In this document: positions 6,786 to 15,073 of the stretch, one piece after another | Layout of the letters: every line of letters begins with the position of its first letter | Numbering within the stretch: the stretch's first letter is position 1 | Assembly: GCA_000720995.1 (NCBI GenBank) | Contig: JOEL01000058.1 | Span: 1-39,901 of the forward strand | Direction of reading: 5' to 3' | DNA from: Streptomyces celluloflavus | GTDB lineage: Bacteria > Actinomycetota > Actinomycetes > Streptomycetales > Streptomycetaceae | DNA: 39,901 nt | The notes under the pieces: model-generated | The model's input: the letters and a program-made list of their open reading frames with translations, nothing else | What the model was told of the DNA's origin: nothing | The model's database searches: none | Translations under genes and position numbers: made by a program

Positions 6786-8576
6786 TCACTTGGCGCAGAC
6801 GTTCTTGTCGTCCGCGGTGACGTTCTGCACCCCGTCCGGGGTCGTGCTCGGGGCCTCGATCGGGGTGCCGGGAGCCTTGAAGTCCTTGCCGAGGATGAGC
6901 TTCATCGGCACCCGGGAGCCGGCGTCGGCCGTCGCCTTCTTCAGCGCGCTCTTGGGCAGGCCCATCCAGTCGGCCAGGGTGGCGGCCTGGTCGGCCTGGT
7001 TGGGGGCGTATTCGAGGCGGGTGGTGGCCAGCTTGGGCAGGGTGTTGCCGATGTTGCTGGAGAGCTTGGCGCCCTTGCTGTTCTGGAGCCAGTCCACCGT
7101 CACCTGCGCGGAGCCGAGCGGCCCGCCGCCGTTGGTGACATCCACCCGGACGAGCTGCGGCGGGGCCTTCTTGACCGCGCCGGAATCCTTGCCGCCCTTG
7201 TCCTTCGCGCTCTTCTTTTCCTTGGTCAGGGAGTGGTCCGCCTGCACCATCTGGAACAGCGGAGCGGCCTTGGCCTTGTCCAGGATGACGGTGTTCTTGT
7301 CCCGGGGGTTGTCCAGCACCGGCACCGTCGCGAAGGTGATCTTGCCGATGTCGACCTGCTTCAGGTCCGTACCGAGATCCATCAGCTTCTTCGCGCTGCC
7401 GATGCCGGTGTCGACGGTGAGCGCCTTGGTCGCGGCCTGGCTGATGGCGTAGAGCTTGGTGGGGCTGGTGAGGGTGTCGTCGGACTTCATCTTGCGGATC
7501 ATCGAGCTGAGGAACTGCTGCTGGAGCTCGATCCGGCTCAGATCGCTGCCGAAGCCGACGGTGTGCCGGGTACGGACGAACGCCAGCGCCTGCTCGCCCT
7601 TGACGGTATGGCGGCCGGCCTTCAGCTTCAGATGCGACTTCGGGTCGTCGATGTCCTTGGCGGCGCACACCTCGACACCGTCCACCGCCTCGGACAGCTC
7701 CTTGACCGCGTTGAAGTCGGCCATCATGAAGTGGTCGACCTTCAGCCCGGTCAGCTTCTCGACGGTGCGCCAGGTGCAGCCGGGGTCGCGGCCCTCCTGG
7801 CCCAGGCTCGTGTTGAACCGCACCCCCTGCTGACCGGGGATGTTCTTCGTCGAACCGTCCGGCTGCTTGGTCGGGCAGTCCGGGATGTCGGTGATCAGGT
7901 CGCGGGGGATGCTCAGCGCCGTCGCGTTCGACCGGTCCTTGGAGACATGCATCAGGATCGTGGTGTCCGAGTGCCCGACGCTGTCGTTGTCGCCGTACCC
8001 CGAGTTGCCCTTACCGGTCCGGGCGTCCGTGCCGATGATGAGGATGTTGACCGGGCCGTCGGAGACCGCGGCGTTGTCGATACCGACGTCGACCTTGGAG
8101 ATGTTGCCGTTCAGCTGCTGGTAGAGGAAGTACGCGCCACCGCAGCCCGCGATGAGGACGAACCCCACCACCCCGGCCGTCCAGTGCAGCGCCTTCTTCT
8201 TCCCGGTCTTCTTCGGCTTGGGCTTGCGCCGGCTCGCCGGGCCGGCGACCGCCGCCGAACGGCTGCCGGCGGCCCGCCGGGCGGCCCGGCCACCGGTGGG
8301 GCTCTCCTCCGCCGGAGCGTCCGGCGCGGCGTCGCCCGCGGCGCGCTCACCGCGGCGGGCGGCCGGAATCGGACGGGTGCCGGTGTCGCCACCGCCCGCG
8401 CCCTTGGGGTTCCCTCCGGGGCCTCCGGGGTCGGGCGCCGTCGGCGGCGAGGGCTGAGCGGCGGCCTGACCGGCGGGGTCAAGTCGCAGCTCGTACGTGC
8501 CGGTGTCCGGATTGAACACCCACTGATCGGCGGGATCGACGTTGCCGCCGTCCCGCCCACGCCCTTGCGCGTCCAC
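6786..8576 (-). CDS. LCP family protein with LytR_C domain
   Basis: The 596-residue product starts MDAQGRGRDGGNVDPADQWV, an N-terminus I recall from streptomycete LCP proteins. A long Ala/Pro/Arg-rich cytoplasmic region ends in a lysine cluster (119-128) just before the membrane helix (about 131-153). LCP motifs follow: VNILIIGTDARTGKGN, SIPRDLITDIP, KVDHFMMADFNAV, VEVCAAKDI and AFVRTRHTVGFGSDLSRIELQ. A LytR_C-like region closes it (LVRVDVTNGGGPLGSAQV and onward). I chose the GTG at 8574-8576 rather than an ATG 27 codons upstream, because GGAGGA precedes it by 11 bases and the family N-terminus begins here. It stops 78 bp before the next LCP gene. Confidence 0.92.
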   Translation of the reverse strand: MDAQGRGRDGGNVDPADQWVFNPDTGTYELRLDPAGQAAAQPSPPTAPDPGGPGGNPKGAGGGDTGTRPIPAARRGERAAGDAAPDAPAEESPTGGRAARRAAGSRSAAVAGPASRRKPKPKKTGKKKALHWTAGVVGFVLIAGCGGAYFLYQQLNGNISKVDVGIDNAAVSDGPVNILIIGTDARTGKGNSGYGDNDSVGHSDTTILMHVSKDRSNATALSIPRDLITDIPDCPTKQPDGSTKNIPGQQGVRFNTSLGQEGRDPGCTWRTVEKLTGLKVDHFMMADFNAVKELSEAVDGVEVCAAKDIDDPKSHLKLKAGRHTVKGEQALAFVRTRHTVGFGSDLSRIELQQQFLSSMIRKMKSDDTLTSPTKLYAISQAATKALTVDTGIGSAKKLMDLGTDLKQVDIGKITFATVPVLDNPRDKNTVILDKAKAAPLFQMVQADHSLTKEKKSAKDKGGKDSGAVKKAPPQLVRVDVTNGGGPLGSAQVTVDWLQNSKGAKLSSNIGNTLPKLATTRLEYAPNQADQAATLADWMGLPKSALKKATADAGSRVPMKLILGKDFKAPGTPIEAPSTTPDGVQNVTADDKNVCAK

Positions 8577-8647
8577 GGTGCCTTGAGTCCTCCGTCGGTG
8601 CCACGCGGCGCCTCCCCCCAAGGCGCTCGGTCGGTCGATTGTGCAAT

Positions 8648-8676
8648 ATCCGGCCAACTGGTCGTACTGGCCGGAT
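8648..8676. promoter_or_regulatory. Inverted repeat upstream of an LCP gene
   Basis: ATCCGGCCA (8648-8656) and TGGCCGGAT (8668-8676) are perfect 9-bp arms with an 11-bp spacer, about 70 bp upstream of the LCP start at 8576. The spacing suits a dimeric regulator's operator; no known regulator matches with certainty. Confidence 0.45.
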
Positions 8677-8793
8677 CGCTCACACTATCGGCCCGGTTCG
8701 GCGCCGGGCGACGCCCGTGACAGATTCCACTTCCCTACAACTGGGCATTCCGCCCAATCCATTAGGGATTCCGCGGCTGTCTTTATGGCTTTC

Positions 8794-10083
8794 TCATCCG
8801 CAGACCCCGTGGTCCGCGGTGGTGCCGGGAAAGGCGGGGCCCGCATCGGCCGGAGACGGCGGATTGCTCTCACCCGGGCCGTCCGAAGCACCGTCACCGG
8901 GGGTGCCCGCGGTGGCCTTCCGGTCGGGTGCGGTGGTCTTCCCGGCACCCGTCGGCACGCCGTCCGCGGTGCTCTCCGGGGGCTGCACCGTCACCGGGCG
9001 GTCCGTGCGCAGCCGTGCGAAAAGCTTGTCCGCGTCCGGCTGCACCAGCTCGTCGCGATTGTGGTCGTAGCGGTACTGCTGACGGGGCACGGTCAGAAAC
9101 TGGATCCGGTCGGCGGGAATGCCGCGCATACTGTGCACCAATTCGTAGAGCCCGGAGAGCGATGCCAGACCCTTGTCGGTGGTCAGCGAACCCGTCGCGG
9201 CATCCAGCAGCGGATACAACCGCGCCGGATTGAGCAGCACACCATTGCTCTGCACTTTCTTCACCAGAGCGCCGAGGAAACCCTGCTGGCGTCCCATCCG
9301 CTCGGTGTCGCTGCCGTCGCCCAGGCTCTTGCGGGCCCGGACGTAGCCGAGCGCGTCCTCCCCGCGCAGCGTCTGGCGGCCGGCGGGCAGTACGAGATGC
9401 GCCGCGTGGTCGTTGACGGGCTTCGTCAGACACACCTCGACACCGTCCACCGCGTCCACCATCTTCTTGAACCCCACGAAGTCGAGGACGATGTGGTGGT
9501 CGATGCGGACACCGGTCATCTCCTCGACCGTCCGGATCGTGCAGGCGGCGCCACCGAACTGGAACGACCAGTTGAATTGCGCCAGTTGGGCCTTGGTGGA
9601 CGAGCCGTCCGGGCGGGTGCAGGACGGGATCTGCGCCATCAGATCGCGCGGAATGCTGACCGCGGTGGCGCTGCGCCGGTCCGCCGCCAGGTGCAGCAGG
9701 ATCGCGGTGTCCGAGCGCTGCGTGCCGCTGTCCTCGCCGTACTCCCCGTTGTCGCCGCCGCGGTCGTCGGAGCCGATCAGCAGGATGTCCTGGGCGTCCT
9801 GCGGACCCTCGGTGGGCCGCTCGGACTCGTGCCGCGCCAGCTCGTGCTGGGTGACGTTGTCGGTACGGATATTGCCGTTCAGCTTCTTGTAGAAGGCCCA
9901 GCCGGTGCCCGTCGCGACGAGCACGGTGACGGCGGCGGCGAGGGCGGCCCAGCGCAGCCGGTGACGGCGGTGCGGCGGGGTGCGCGGGGGCCCCGGCCCG
10001 TCGGACGAAGCGGCGCGGGTTCCCCCTGCGGGGTCCTGGAGGTCGGCAGGGGAATCCGGGCTCTCTGTCACGTGTGCGTCCAT
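8794..10083 (-). CDS. LCP family protein without LytR_C domain
   Basis: The 429-residue product has a basic cytoplasmic N-terminus, a membrane helix (about 43-64), and the LCP domain from DILLIGSDDRGGDNGEYG. Further motifs are SIPRDLMAQIP, TKAQLAQFNWSFQFGGAAC, RIDHHIVLDFVGF, VEVCLTKPVND and GYVRARKSLGDGSDTERMGRQQ. Unlike the other three LCP proteins here it ends in a Pro/Gly/Thr-rich disordered tail with a terminal VCG, and has no LytR_C module. The start is uncertain: the ATG at 10081-10083 has AAGGG directly against it, and a GTG four codons in is possible. It is separated by 217 bp from the next LCP gene, so it may have its own transcript; the AT-richer 10.15-10.26 kb stretch is the likely promoter region. 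Confidence 0.9.
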   Translation of the reverse strand: MDAHVTESPDSPADLQDPAGGTRAASSDGPGPPRTPPHRRHRLRWAALAAAVTVLVATGTGWAFYKKLNGNIRTDNVTQHELARHESERPTEGPQDAQDILLIGSDDRGGDNGEYGEDSGTQRSDTAILLHLAADRRSATAVSIPRDLMAQIPSCTRPDGSSTKAQLAQFNWSFQFGGAACTIRTVEEMTGVRIDHHIVLDFVGFKKMVDAVDGVEVCLTKPVNDHAAHLVLPAGRQTLRGEDALGYVRARKSLGDGSDTERMGRQQGFLGALVKKVQSNGVLLNPARLYPLLDAATGSLTTDKGLASLSGLYELVHSMRGIPADRIQFLTVPRQQYRYDHNRDELVQPDADKLFARLRTDRPVTVQPPESTADGVPTGAGKTTAPDRKATAGTPGDGASDGPGESNPPSPADAGPAFPGTTADHGVCG

Positions 10084-10149
10084 CCCTTACGGAGTCGGCG
10101 TCGTGCCCGCACTCGGGGTCCGGGTCGAACGGAAGACGGCCGAATCTCG

Positions 10150-10260
10150 CGCTCGGTTGTGCATTTATCAAGATCTTTGCGCGTTCGCGATCGATCTGTG
10201 CTCAGGATCTGACAGTTCATACTCAAGATCCGTGCGATTCGGTGCGCGATGCGTAGGAAA
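10150..10260 (-). promoter_or_regulatory. AT-richer promoter region of the LCP gene
   Basis: This stretch is much less GC-rich than its surroundings. It holds two direct copies of TCAAGATC (10168-10175 and 10223-10230) plus a related CAGGATC. It faces the LCP gene ending at 8794. I could not fix a single -35/-10 pair. Confidence 0.35.
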
Positions 10261-10336
10261 TCCGTACGCATTCGGGGGATCCGCGCTTATTCCGGGACTT
10301 GGGCCGGAAACGGCGGACCGGCCGGTGCCGGCCGGA

Positions 10337-10361
10337 GCCCGGCCCGCCGGACGGGCCGGGC
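10337..10361 (-). terminator. Terminator after the TIGR03089 gene
   Basis: GCCCGGCCCG and CGGGCCGGGC form a perfect 10-bp stem around a 5-nt loop, beginning 16 bp after the stop of the gene at 10378. Like many streptomycete terminators it has no clear T-tract. Confidence 0.6.
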
Positions 10362-10377
10362 CGGCCGGGGCGCCGCG

Positions 10378-11142
10378 TCAGGAGACGGCCGACGGCGCCT
10401 TCACGGTGACCTGCTCACTGGTCTCGCGGGCGGCCGCCCCGTCCGCACCCAGCTGGTCGAGGTGGCGGCAGAGCACCACCGAACCGCCGGTGGCGAGCGG
10501 CGCGTACAGCCCGTAGGAGAGGCCCTGCCAGGTGGCGTACGGCAGCCCGGACAGCACCCGCGGGGCCTCGGGCATTCCGGCGGCACGGGCGTCGGCCAGC
10601 GCGCGGGCCCCGATCCCGGCCCCGGTCAGCCGCTCGCCGCCGACGACCAGCGCCACCGCCTCCGGGTCCACCGGCGCGAACGGCGCGAACCGGTCGCCCT
10701 GCCCCGGCACCTCGACGGCGTAGTCCGCGAAACCCGCCGGCGGCTGCGGGAAACGGCCGCCCATCGGACGCAGCGCCAGCGCCACCCGCTCCCCGGAGCA
10801 GCCGCGCGCCGCGTCGAGCGTGTCGGGACCGCTGACGACCAGGTCGGCCGCGGCCGGATCGCCGCCCACCTCCGCGACCACGCCCACCGCCGAACAGGCC
10901 AGCAGCCAGACGGCGCTCTGCCAGTGGGCGGGCAGCAGCAGCGCGAGCCGGTCGCCGGGCTCGGCGGCCAGATCGCCCTGGAGGTAGTTGGCGGTCTTCG
11001 CCACCCAGTTGGCGAACGTGGCGACGGACAGCTCGACGCGCTCACCGGTGGCGTCGTCGTAGAAGGTCACGAGCGGGCGGGCCGGGTCCGCGACGAGCGC
11101 GGCGGACAGCAGGTCGGCGGGGGTGCGTTCGGTGGCGTTCAT
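10378..11142 (-). CDS. TIGR03089 family protein (AMP-ligase-like)
   Basis: The 254-residue product resembles the first part of acyl-CoA/AMP ligases: RPLVTFYDDATGERVELSVATFANWVAK, then GDRLALLLPAHWQSAVWLLAC. The family is an actinobacterial group of unknown function, and the P-loop-like and adenylate-forming signature motifs are absent, so ligase activity is doubtful. I chose the ATG at 11140-11142 rather than one eight codons upstream. TAATCT (11150-11155, minus strand) is a -10-like hexamer placed so that transcription would begin at the A of this ATG, which predicts a leaderless mRNA. It is divergent from the nucleotidyltransferase at 11573 and ends before the LCP cluster. In mycobacteria the homologue also sits beside an LCP gene. 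Confidence 0.85.
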   Translation of the reverse strand: MNATERTPADLLSAALVADPARPLVTFYDDATGERVELSVATFANWVAKTANYLQGDLAAEPGDRLALLLPAHWQSAVWLLACSAVGVVAEVGGDPAAADLVVSGPDTLDAARGCSGERVALALRPMGGRFPQPPAGFADYAVEVPGQGDRFAPFAPVDPEAVALVVGGERLTGAGIGARALADARAAGMPEAPRVLSGLPYATWQGLSYGLYAPLATGGSVVLCRHLDQLGADGAAARETSEQVTVKAPSAVS

Positions 11143-11149
11143 CGCCGTC

Positions 11150-11155
11150 AGATTA
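11150..11155 (-). promoter_or_regulatory. -10 hexamer for a leaderless TIGR03089 transcript
   Basis: TAATCT on the minus strand lies seven bases before the ATG at 11142, and there is no Shine-Dalgarno sequence. The geometry is typical of actinobacterial leaderless genes. Confidence 0.5.
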
Positions 11156-11343
11156 CGCGCGGCCACCGCCGGCGGTCAGCGCTGAGCCCCCGTCCGCCCC
11201 GCCCCGGTCCCAGCTGCCGCGTCCGGCACGGGGATTACCCGACCACATCGAGGGGATCACTGAACCGACCGGCGGAATGATCGACTGACCGGCTTACCGG
11301 CTGACCGACCGTCCGCGCGCAACGCACCGACCCGACCGACCCT

Positions 11344-11406
11344 CCGACTTCCGGCTTCCGACTTCCGGCCTCCGGCCTCCGCTCTCCGGCCTCCGGCCGC
11401 CGAACC
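11344..11406. repeat. Nine degenerate 7-bp tandem repeats
   Basis: The units read CCGACTT, CCGGCTT, CCGACTT, CCGGCCT, CCGGCCT, CCGCTCT, CCGGCCT, CCGGCCG, CCGAACC. They fill the middle of the 430-bp divergent intergenic region between the TIGR03089 gene and the nucleotidyltransferase. The rest of that region shows no gene; further ACCGGCT/ACCGACC repeats lie at about 11288-11340. Confidence 0.75.
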
Positions 11407-11522
11407 GACCCCCGTCCCGGCGCACTCAACCGATCTCCGCCACGACACGTCCTACGGAGCACGACCATCGCCGCTCGTCGCTCGTGTCCGTCCCGCAGGG
11501 CAGGGGGGAAAAACCGTCTGCC

Positions 11523-11528
11523 TACACT
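11523..11528 (+). promoter_or_regulatory. Candidate -10 element of the nucleotidyltransferase gene
   Basis: TACACT lies 44 bp upstream of the GTG at 11573, after an A5 run. There is no convincing -35 box. Confidence 0.35.
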
Positions 11529-11572
11529 GGTCCGCCGACCGGCCGACCCCAGCAGGAAGCAGTGAAGACAAG

Positions 11573-12655
11573 GTGACCGAAGCGATCCTCCTGGTCGGCG
11601 GCAAGGGCACGAGGCTGCGCCCGCTGACGGTGCATACGCCCAAGCCCATGGTGCCGGCGGCCGGTGTGCCGTTCCTCACCCACCAGCTGGCGCGCGCCCG
11701 CGCCGCCGGTGTCGAGCACATAGTCCTCGCCACCTCCTATCTCGCCGAGGTCTTCGAGCCGTACTTCGGCGACGGGTCGGCGCTCGGCCTGCACCTGGAG
11801 TACGTCACCGAGGAGGAGCCGCTCGGCACCGGCGGCGCCATCCGCAACGTCGCCTCGCGGCTCCACTCGGCGCCCGGCGACCCGGTACTGATCTTCAACG
11901 GCGACATCCTCACCGGTCTGGACATCGAGGCGCTGGTGGACACCCACCGCACCACCGGCGCCGATGTATCGCTGCACCTCACCCGGGTCGCGGACCCGCG
12001 CGCCTTCGGCCTGGTGCCCACCGACGACACCGGCCGGGTCACCGCCTTCCTGGAGAAGCCGCAGACCCCGGAGGAGATCGTCACCGACCAGATCAACGCG
12101 GGTGCCTATGTCTTCAACCGCTCGGTCATCGACACCATCCCGGCGGGCCGGCCGGTCTCCGTCGAGCGGGAGACCTTCCCCGGGCTGCTGGCCGACGGCG
12201 CCCACCTCCAGGGCATGGTCGACTCCACGTACTGGCTCGACCTGGGCACCCCGCAGGCGTTCGTGCGCGGCTCCGCCGACCTCGTCCTGGGCCGCGCCCC
12301 GTCCCCGGCCGTCCCCGGCCGGTGCGGTGACCGGCTGATCCTGGAGACCGCCGATGTGGCCCCGGACGCCAAGCTCACCGGCGGTACGGTCGCGGGGGAG
12401 CGCTGCACCATCGGCGCCGGTGCCGAGATCGACGGCAGCGTCGTCCTCGACGGCGCGGTGGTCGAACCGGGCGCCCGCGTCCACGATTCGCTGATCGGCG
12501 CCGGCGCGCACATCGGGGCCCGTACGGTCCTGGACGGCGCGGTGATCGGCGACGGCGCCCGGATCGGCGCCGACAACGAACTGCGCGGCGGCATCCGCAT
12601 CTGGTGCGGCGCCGACCTCCCGGCGGGCTCGGTGCGCTTCTCCTCCGACCAGTAG
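11573..12655 (+). CDS. Mannose-1-phosphate guanylyltransferase-like nucleotidyltransferase
   Basis: The 360-residue product has the sugar-nucleotide pyrophosphorylase signature GGKGTRLRPLT (about residues 9-19), PKPMVP, EEPLGTGGAI and the metal-site FNGDIL. A C-terminal left-handed beta-helix of hexapeptide repeats follows (AGERCTIGAGAEIDGSVV, AGAHIGARTV, GDGARIGADN). It would convert mannose-1-phosphate plus GTP to GDP-mannose in the cytosol. A glucose-1-phosphate or dTDP-type specificity cannot be excluded from sequence alone. GTG start. The orthologous position in M. tuberculosis holds the mannose-1-phosphate guanylyltransferase, and manA and manB lie in this same window, which together favour GDP-mannose. 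The DNA glycosylase follows after 126 bp. Confidence 0.85.
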   Translation: MTEAILLVGGKGTRLRPLTVHTPKPMVPAAGVPFLTHQLARARAAGVEHIVLATSYLAEVFEPYFGDGSALGLHLEYVTEEEPLGTGGAIRNVASRLHSAPGDPVLIFNGDILTGLDIEALVDTHRTTGADVSLHLTRVADPRAFGLVPTDDTGRVTAFLEKPQTPEEIVTDQINAGAYVFNRSVIDTIPAGRPVSVERETFPGLLADGAHLQGMVDSTYWLDLGTPQAFVRGSADLVLGRAPSPAVPGRCGDRLILETADVAPDAKLTGGTVAGERCTIGAGAEIDGSVVLDGAVVEPGARVHDSLIGAGAHIGARTVLDGAVIGDGARIGADNELRGGIRIWCGADLPAGSVRFSSDQ

Positions 12656-12769
12656 GCGGGGCGGCCGGCCGGAGCGGTCGTCAGGCGGCCCGGCTGCCGC
12701 TCCCCGGCCGTCATTCCCCGGCCTCCGGCCGTCGGCCGCCGACCCCGGAGCCGTGTCACCCCCATCGCC

Positions 12770-12775
12770 TAACCT
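12770..12775 (+). promoter_or_regulatory. -10 hexamer for a leaderless glycosylase transcript
   Basis: TAACCT ends six bases before the ATG at 12782 with no ribosome site between, so the transcript probably starts at the ATG. Confidence 0.45.
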
Positions 12776-12781
12776 GGCAGC

Positions 12782-13687
12782 ATGCCCGTCCGTACCTGGG
12801 TTCCGCCCGGCCCCTACGACCTGCACCGCACGCTGTGCGTGCTGCGGCGCGGGCCGGGCGACCCCGCGTTCGCGGTGCGCGGCGCGGAAGTATGGCGGGC
12901 CTGCCGCACCCCCGAGGGCCCCGGCACCCTGCGCCTGGTGGCCCGCCCGGCGGACGGCGCCGTCGAGGCAGAATCCTGGGGACCGGGCGCCGACTGGCTG
13001 CTGGAACGGCTGCCCGACCTGCTGGGGGAGCCGGACGACCCGGCGGAGCTGACCGCCCGGCACCGCATCGTGCACGCGGCGCACCGCCGCCACCCCGGCC
13101 TCCGGCTCACCAGGACCGGCCTGGTCCTGGAGTCGCTGATCCCCTCGGTCCTGGAGCAGAAGGTCACCAGCGACGAGGCGTACCGCGCCTGGCGGCTGCT
13201 GCTCCAGCGGCACGGCGAGCAGGCCCCCGGACCGTGGGAGCGGCTGCGGGTGATGCCCGAGCCGCGCGGCTGGGCACTGATCCCGTCCTGGGAGTGGCAC
13301 CGCGCGGGCGTCGACACCAAACGGTCGGACACGATCCTGCGCGCCGTACGCCTCGCCCACCGTATGGAGGAGGCCGCGCGGATGGACCTCGCCGACGCCA
13401 CCCGGCGGCTGACCGCCGTCCCGGGCATCGGCCCGTGGACCGCCGCCGAGACACTCCAGCGCGTCCTCGGCGCACCGGACGCGATCACCGTCGGCGATCT
13501 GCACCTGCCCGGCATCATCGGCTACGCCCTCACCGGCCGCCGCGGCACCACCGACGCGCAGATGCTCGAACTGCTCGCCCCCTACGAGGGCCAGCGGCAC
13601 CGCGCGGCCCGGCTGATCCTGCTCGCCGGCCCCGTCCCGCCGCGCCGCGCACCCCGCTTCCCGGTGGGGGATATCGCTCGGCTGTGA
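12782..13687 (+). CDS. DNA-3-methyladenine glycosylase 2 (AlkA/HhH-GPD family)
   Basis: This enzyme cleaves the N-glycosidic bond of alkylated purines to start base excision repair. The 301-residue product has an N-terminal beta domain (PYDLHRTLCVLRRG and onward), then the HhH-GPD fold. That fold shows SLIPSVLEQKVTSDEAYRAW, the helix-hairpin-helix LTAVPGIGPWTAAETLQ (about 208-224) and the catalytic aspartate D239 in TVGDLHLPG. Length fits the family. ATG start, apparently leaderless. It is convergent with fbiB; a shared hairpin lies between them. It has no functional link to its neighbours that I can see. Confidence 0.92.
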   Translation: MPVRTWVPPGPYDLHRTLCVLRRGPGDPAFAVRGAEVWRACRTPEGPGTLRLVARPADGAVEAESWGPGADWLLERLPDLLGEPDDPAELTARHRIVHAAHRRHPGLRLTRTGLVLESLIPSVLEQKVTSDEAYRAWRLLLQRHGEQAPGPWERLRVMPEPRGWALIPSWEWHRAGVDTKRSDTILRAVRLAHRMEEAARMDLADATRRLTAVPGIGPWTAAETLQRVLGAPDAITVGDLHLPGIIGYALTGRRGTTDAQMLELLAPYEGQRHRAARLILLAGPVPPRRAPRFPVGDIARL

Positions 13688-13692
13688 CGGAC

Positions 13693-13724
13693 GCGGGGCG
13701 CGGACCGTCCGGTCCGCGCCCCGC
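13693..13724. terminator. Bidirectional terminator between glycosylase and fbiB
   Basis: GCGGGGCGCGGACC and its exact complement GGTCCGCGCCCCGC enclose a GTCC tetraloop: a 14-bp perfect stem in the 54-bp gap between convergent genes. Confidence 0.85.
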
Positions 13725-13741
13725 GCCGTTCCGTGCTCCGC

Positions 13742-15073
13742 TCAGCGCACCACGATGTGGTCCGCACCGTCCCGGGCCGGCCGCTCCTTCGGCGGTGCGG
13801 CCGGGTGCCCCACGGCCACCGCGCCCATCGGCTCCCAGTCCGCGGGCAGGTCGAGGACGTCCCGTACGACCTCCCGGCAGAACATCGTCGAGGACACCCA
13901 CGCCGAGCCCAGCCGCTCACCGGCCAGCGCGACCAGGAAGTTCTGGATGCCCGCGCCGCCCGCGACGACGAACATCTCGCGCTCCGCGGCGCTGCGCCGC
14001 GCGTCCGGATAGGTGTGCGCACCGTCCAGGACCAGACAGGGCACCACCAGGTAGGGCGCGTTGCGCAGCACATCGCCGCGCCGTACCCGCCTGGCGACGG
14101 CCTCCTCGCCGAGGCCGTCCGCGCGCAGATCCGCGGTCCACGCGTCCCGCATCGCGTCCAGCAGCCGCAGTCGGGTCCCGGCGGACTCCAGCAGCACGAA
14201 CCGCCAGGGCGTGGTGTGGTGCGGGGCCGGTGCGGTCACCGCCGCGGCGACCGCCCGGCGCACCGCGCCGCCGTCCACCGCGCCGTCGGTGAACTCGCGG
14301 ACCGTCCGGCGCAGCGTCACCGCTTCCCGTACCGCCTCCGAGGTCCCCAGCCGGAACATGTCGCCCGAGGCGTTCCGCACCAGGGCGTGCGCCCCGTCGT
14401 CCTCGGTCGCGCCCGCGACGGTGTGCGGCAGTCCGCGCACCACCGCGACCGGCAGCGCGCCCGCCTTGCCCTTCACCAGGTCGCCGGCGGCGGCCAGTTC
14501 GTCCGCGGTGGCGACCACCGTCGCGCTGAGCGAGTTGCCGTACGCGTCCACACCGCCGCGCAGATCGTCCAGCACCCGCACCCCGGCCGCCCCGATGGCG
14601 ACATCGGTGAGCCCGCTGCGCCACGGCCGCCCGAAGGTGTCGCTGACGACGATGCCGACGTCGACGCCGAGCGCCGCGCGCAGCCCGGCCCGCAGGGCGC
14701 GGGCCGAGGCGTCCGGGTCCTCGGGCAGCAACAGCACCGTCCCGGTGGGGGTGTTGGAGGCGTCGACGCCGGCCGCGGCCATCACCAGTCCCTGCCGGTT
14801 CTGCACGATCCGCAGCGTGCCGCGGCGCGCCACGACCCGTACGGTCTCCTGGTCGATCGCCGCCTCCCGGTCGGTGGCCTGTATCACCCGGCCCTCGGCC
14901 TTGCTGACGATCTTCGAGGTCACCACCAGCACATCGCCGTCCGCGAGTCCGGGCAGCCCGGCACCGGTCGCCGCGTCGGCGATCAGCTTGACCAGGTCGT
15001 CGCCGGGCCGCACCTCGGGGATCCCCGGCAGCGCCCACACCCGGTACGCGGGCACCTCGGCCGCCGCGGTCAT
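13742..15073 (-). CDS. fbiB: FbiB, coenzyme F420-0:L-glutamate ligase with nitroreductase-like domain
   Basis: FbiB adds gamma-linked glutamates to F420-0, using GTP. Its C-terminal flavin domain reduces dehydro-F420-0 in actinobacteria. The 443-residue product has the ligase domain (about 1-245): [57 protein letters not shown] and [30 protein letters not shown] nitroreductase-type domain follows ([57 protein letters not shown]). The ATG at 15071-15073 overlaps the stop of fbiA as ATGA, so the two are translationally coupled. Full-length two-domain form; ends at the shared terminator. Confidence 0.95.
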   Translation of the reverse strand: MTAAAEVPAYRVWALPGIPEVRPGDDLVKLIADAATGAGLPGLADGDVLVVTSKIVSKAEGRVIQATDREAAIDQETVRVVARRGTLRIVQNRQGLVMAAAGVDASNTPTGTVLLLPEDPDASARALRAGLRAALGVDVGIVVSDTFGRPWRSGLTDVAIGAAGVRVLDDLRGGVDAYGNSLSATVVATADELAAAGDLVKGKAGALPVAVVRGLPHTVAGATEDDGAHALVRNASGDMFRLGTSEAVREAVTLRRTVREFTDGAVDGGAVRRAVAAAVTAPAPHHTTPWRFVLLESAGTRLRLLDAMRDAWTADLRADGLGEEAVARRVRRGDVLRNAPYLVVPCLVLDGAHTYPDARRSAAEREMFVVAGGAGIQNFLVALAGERLGSAWVSSTMFCREVVRDVLDLPADWEPMGAVAVGHPAAPPKERPARDGADHIVVR

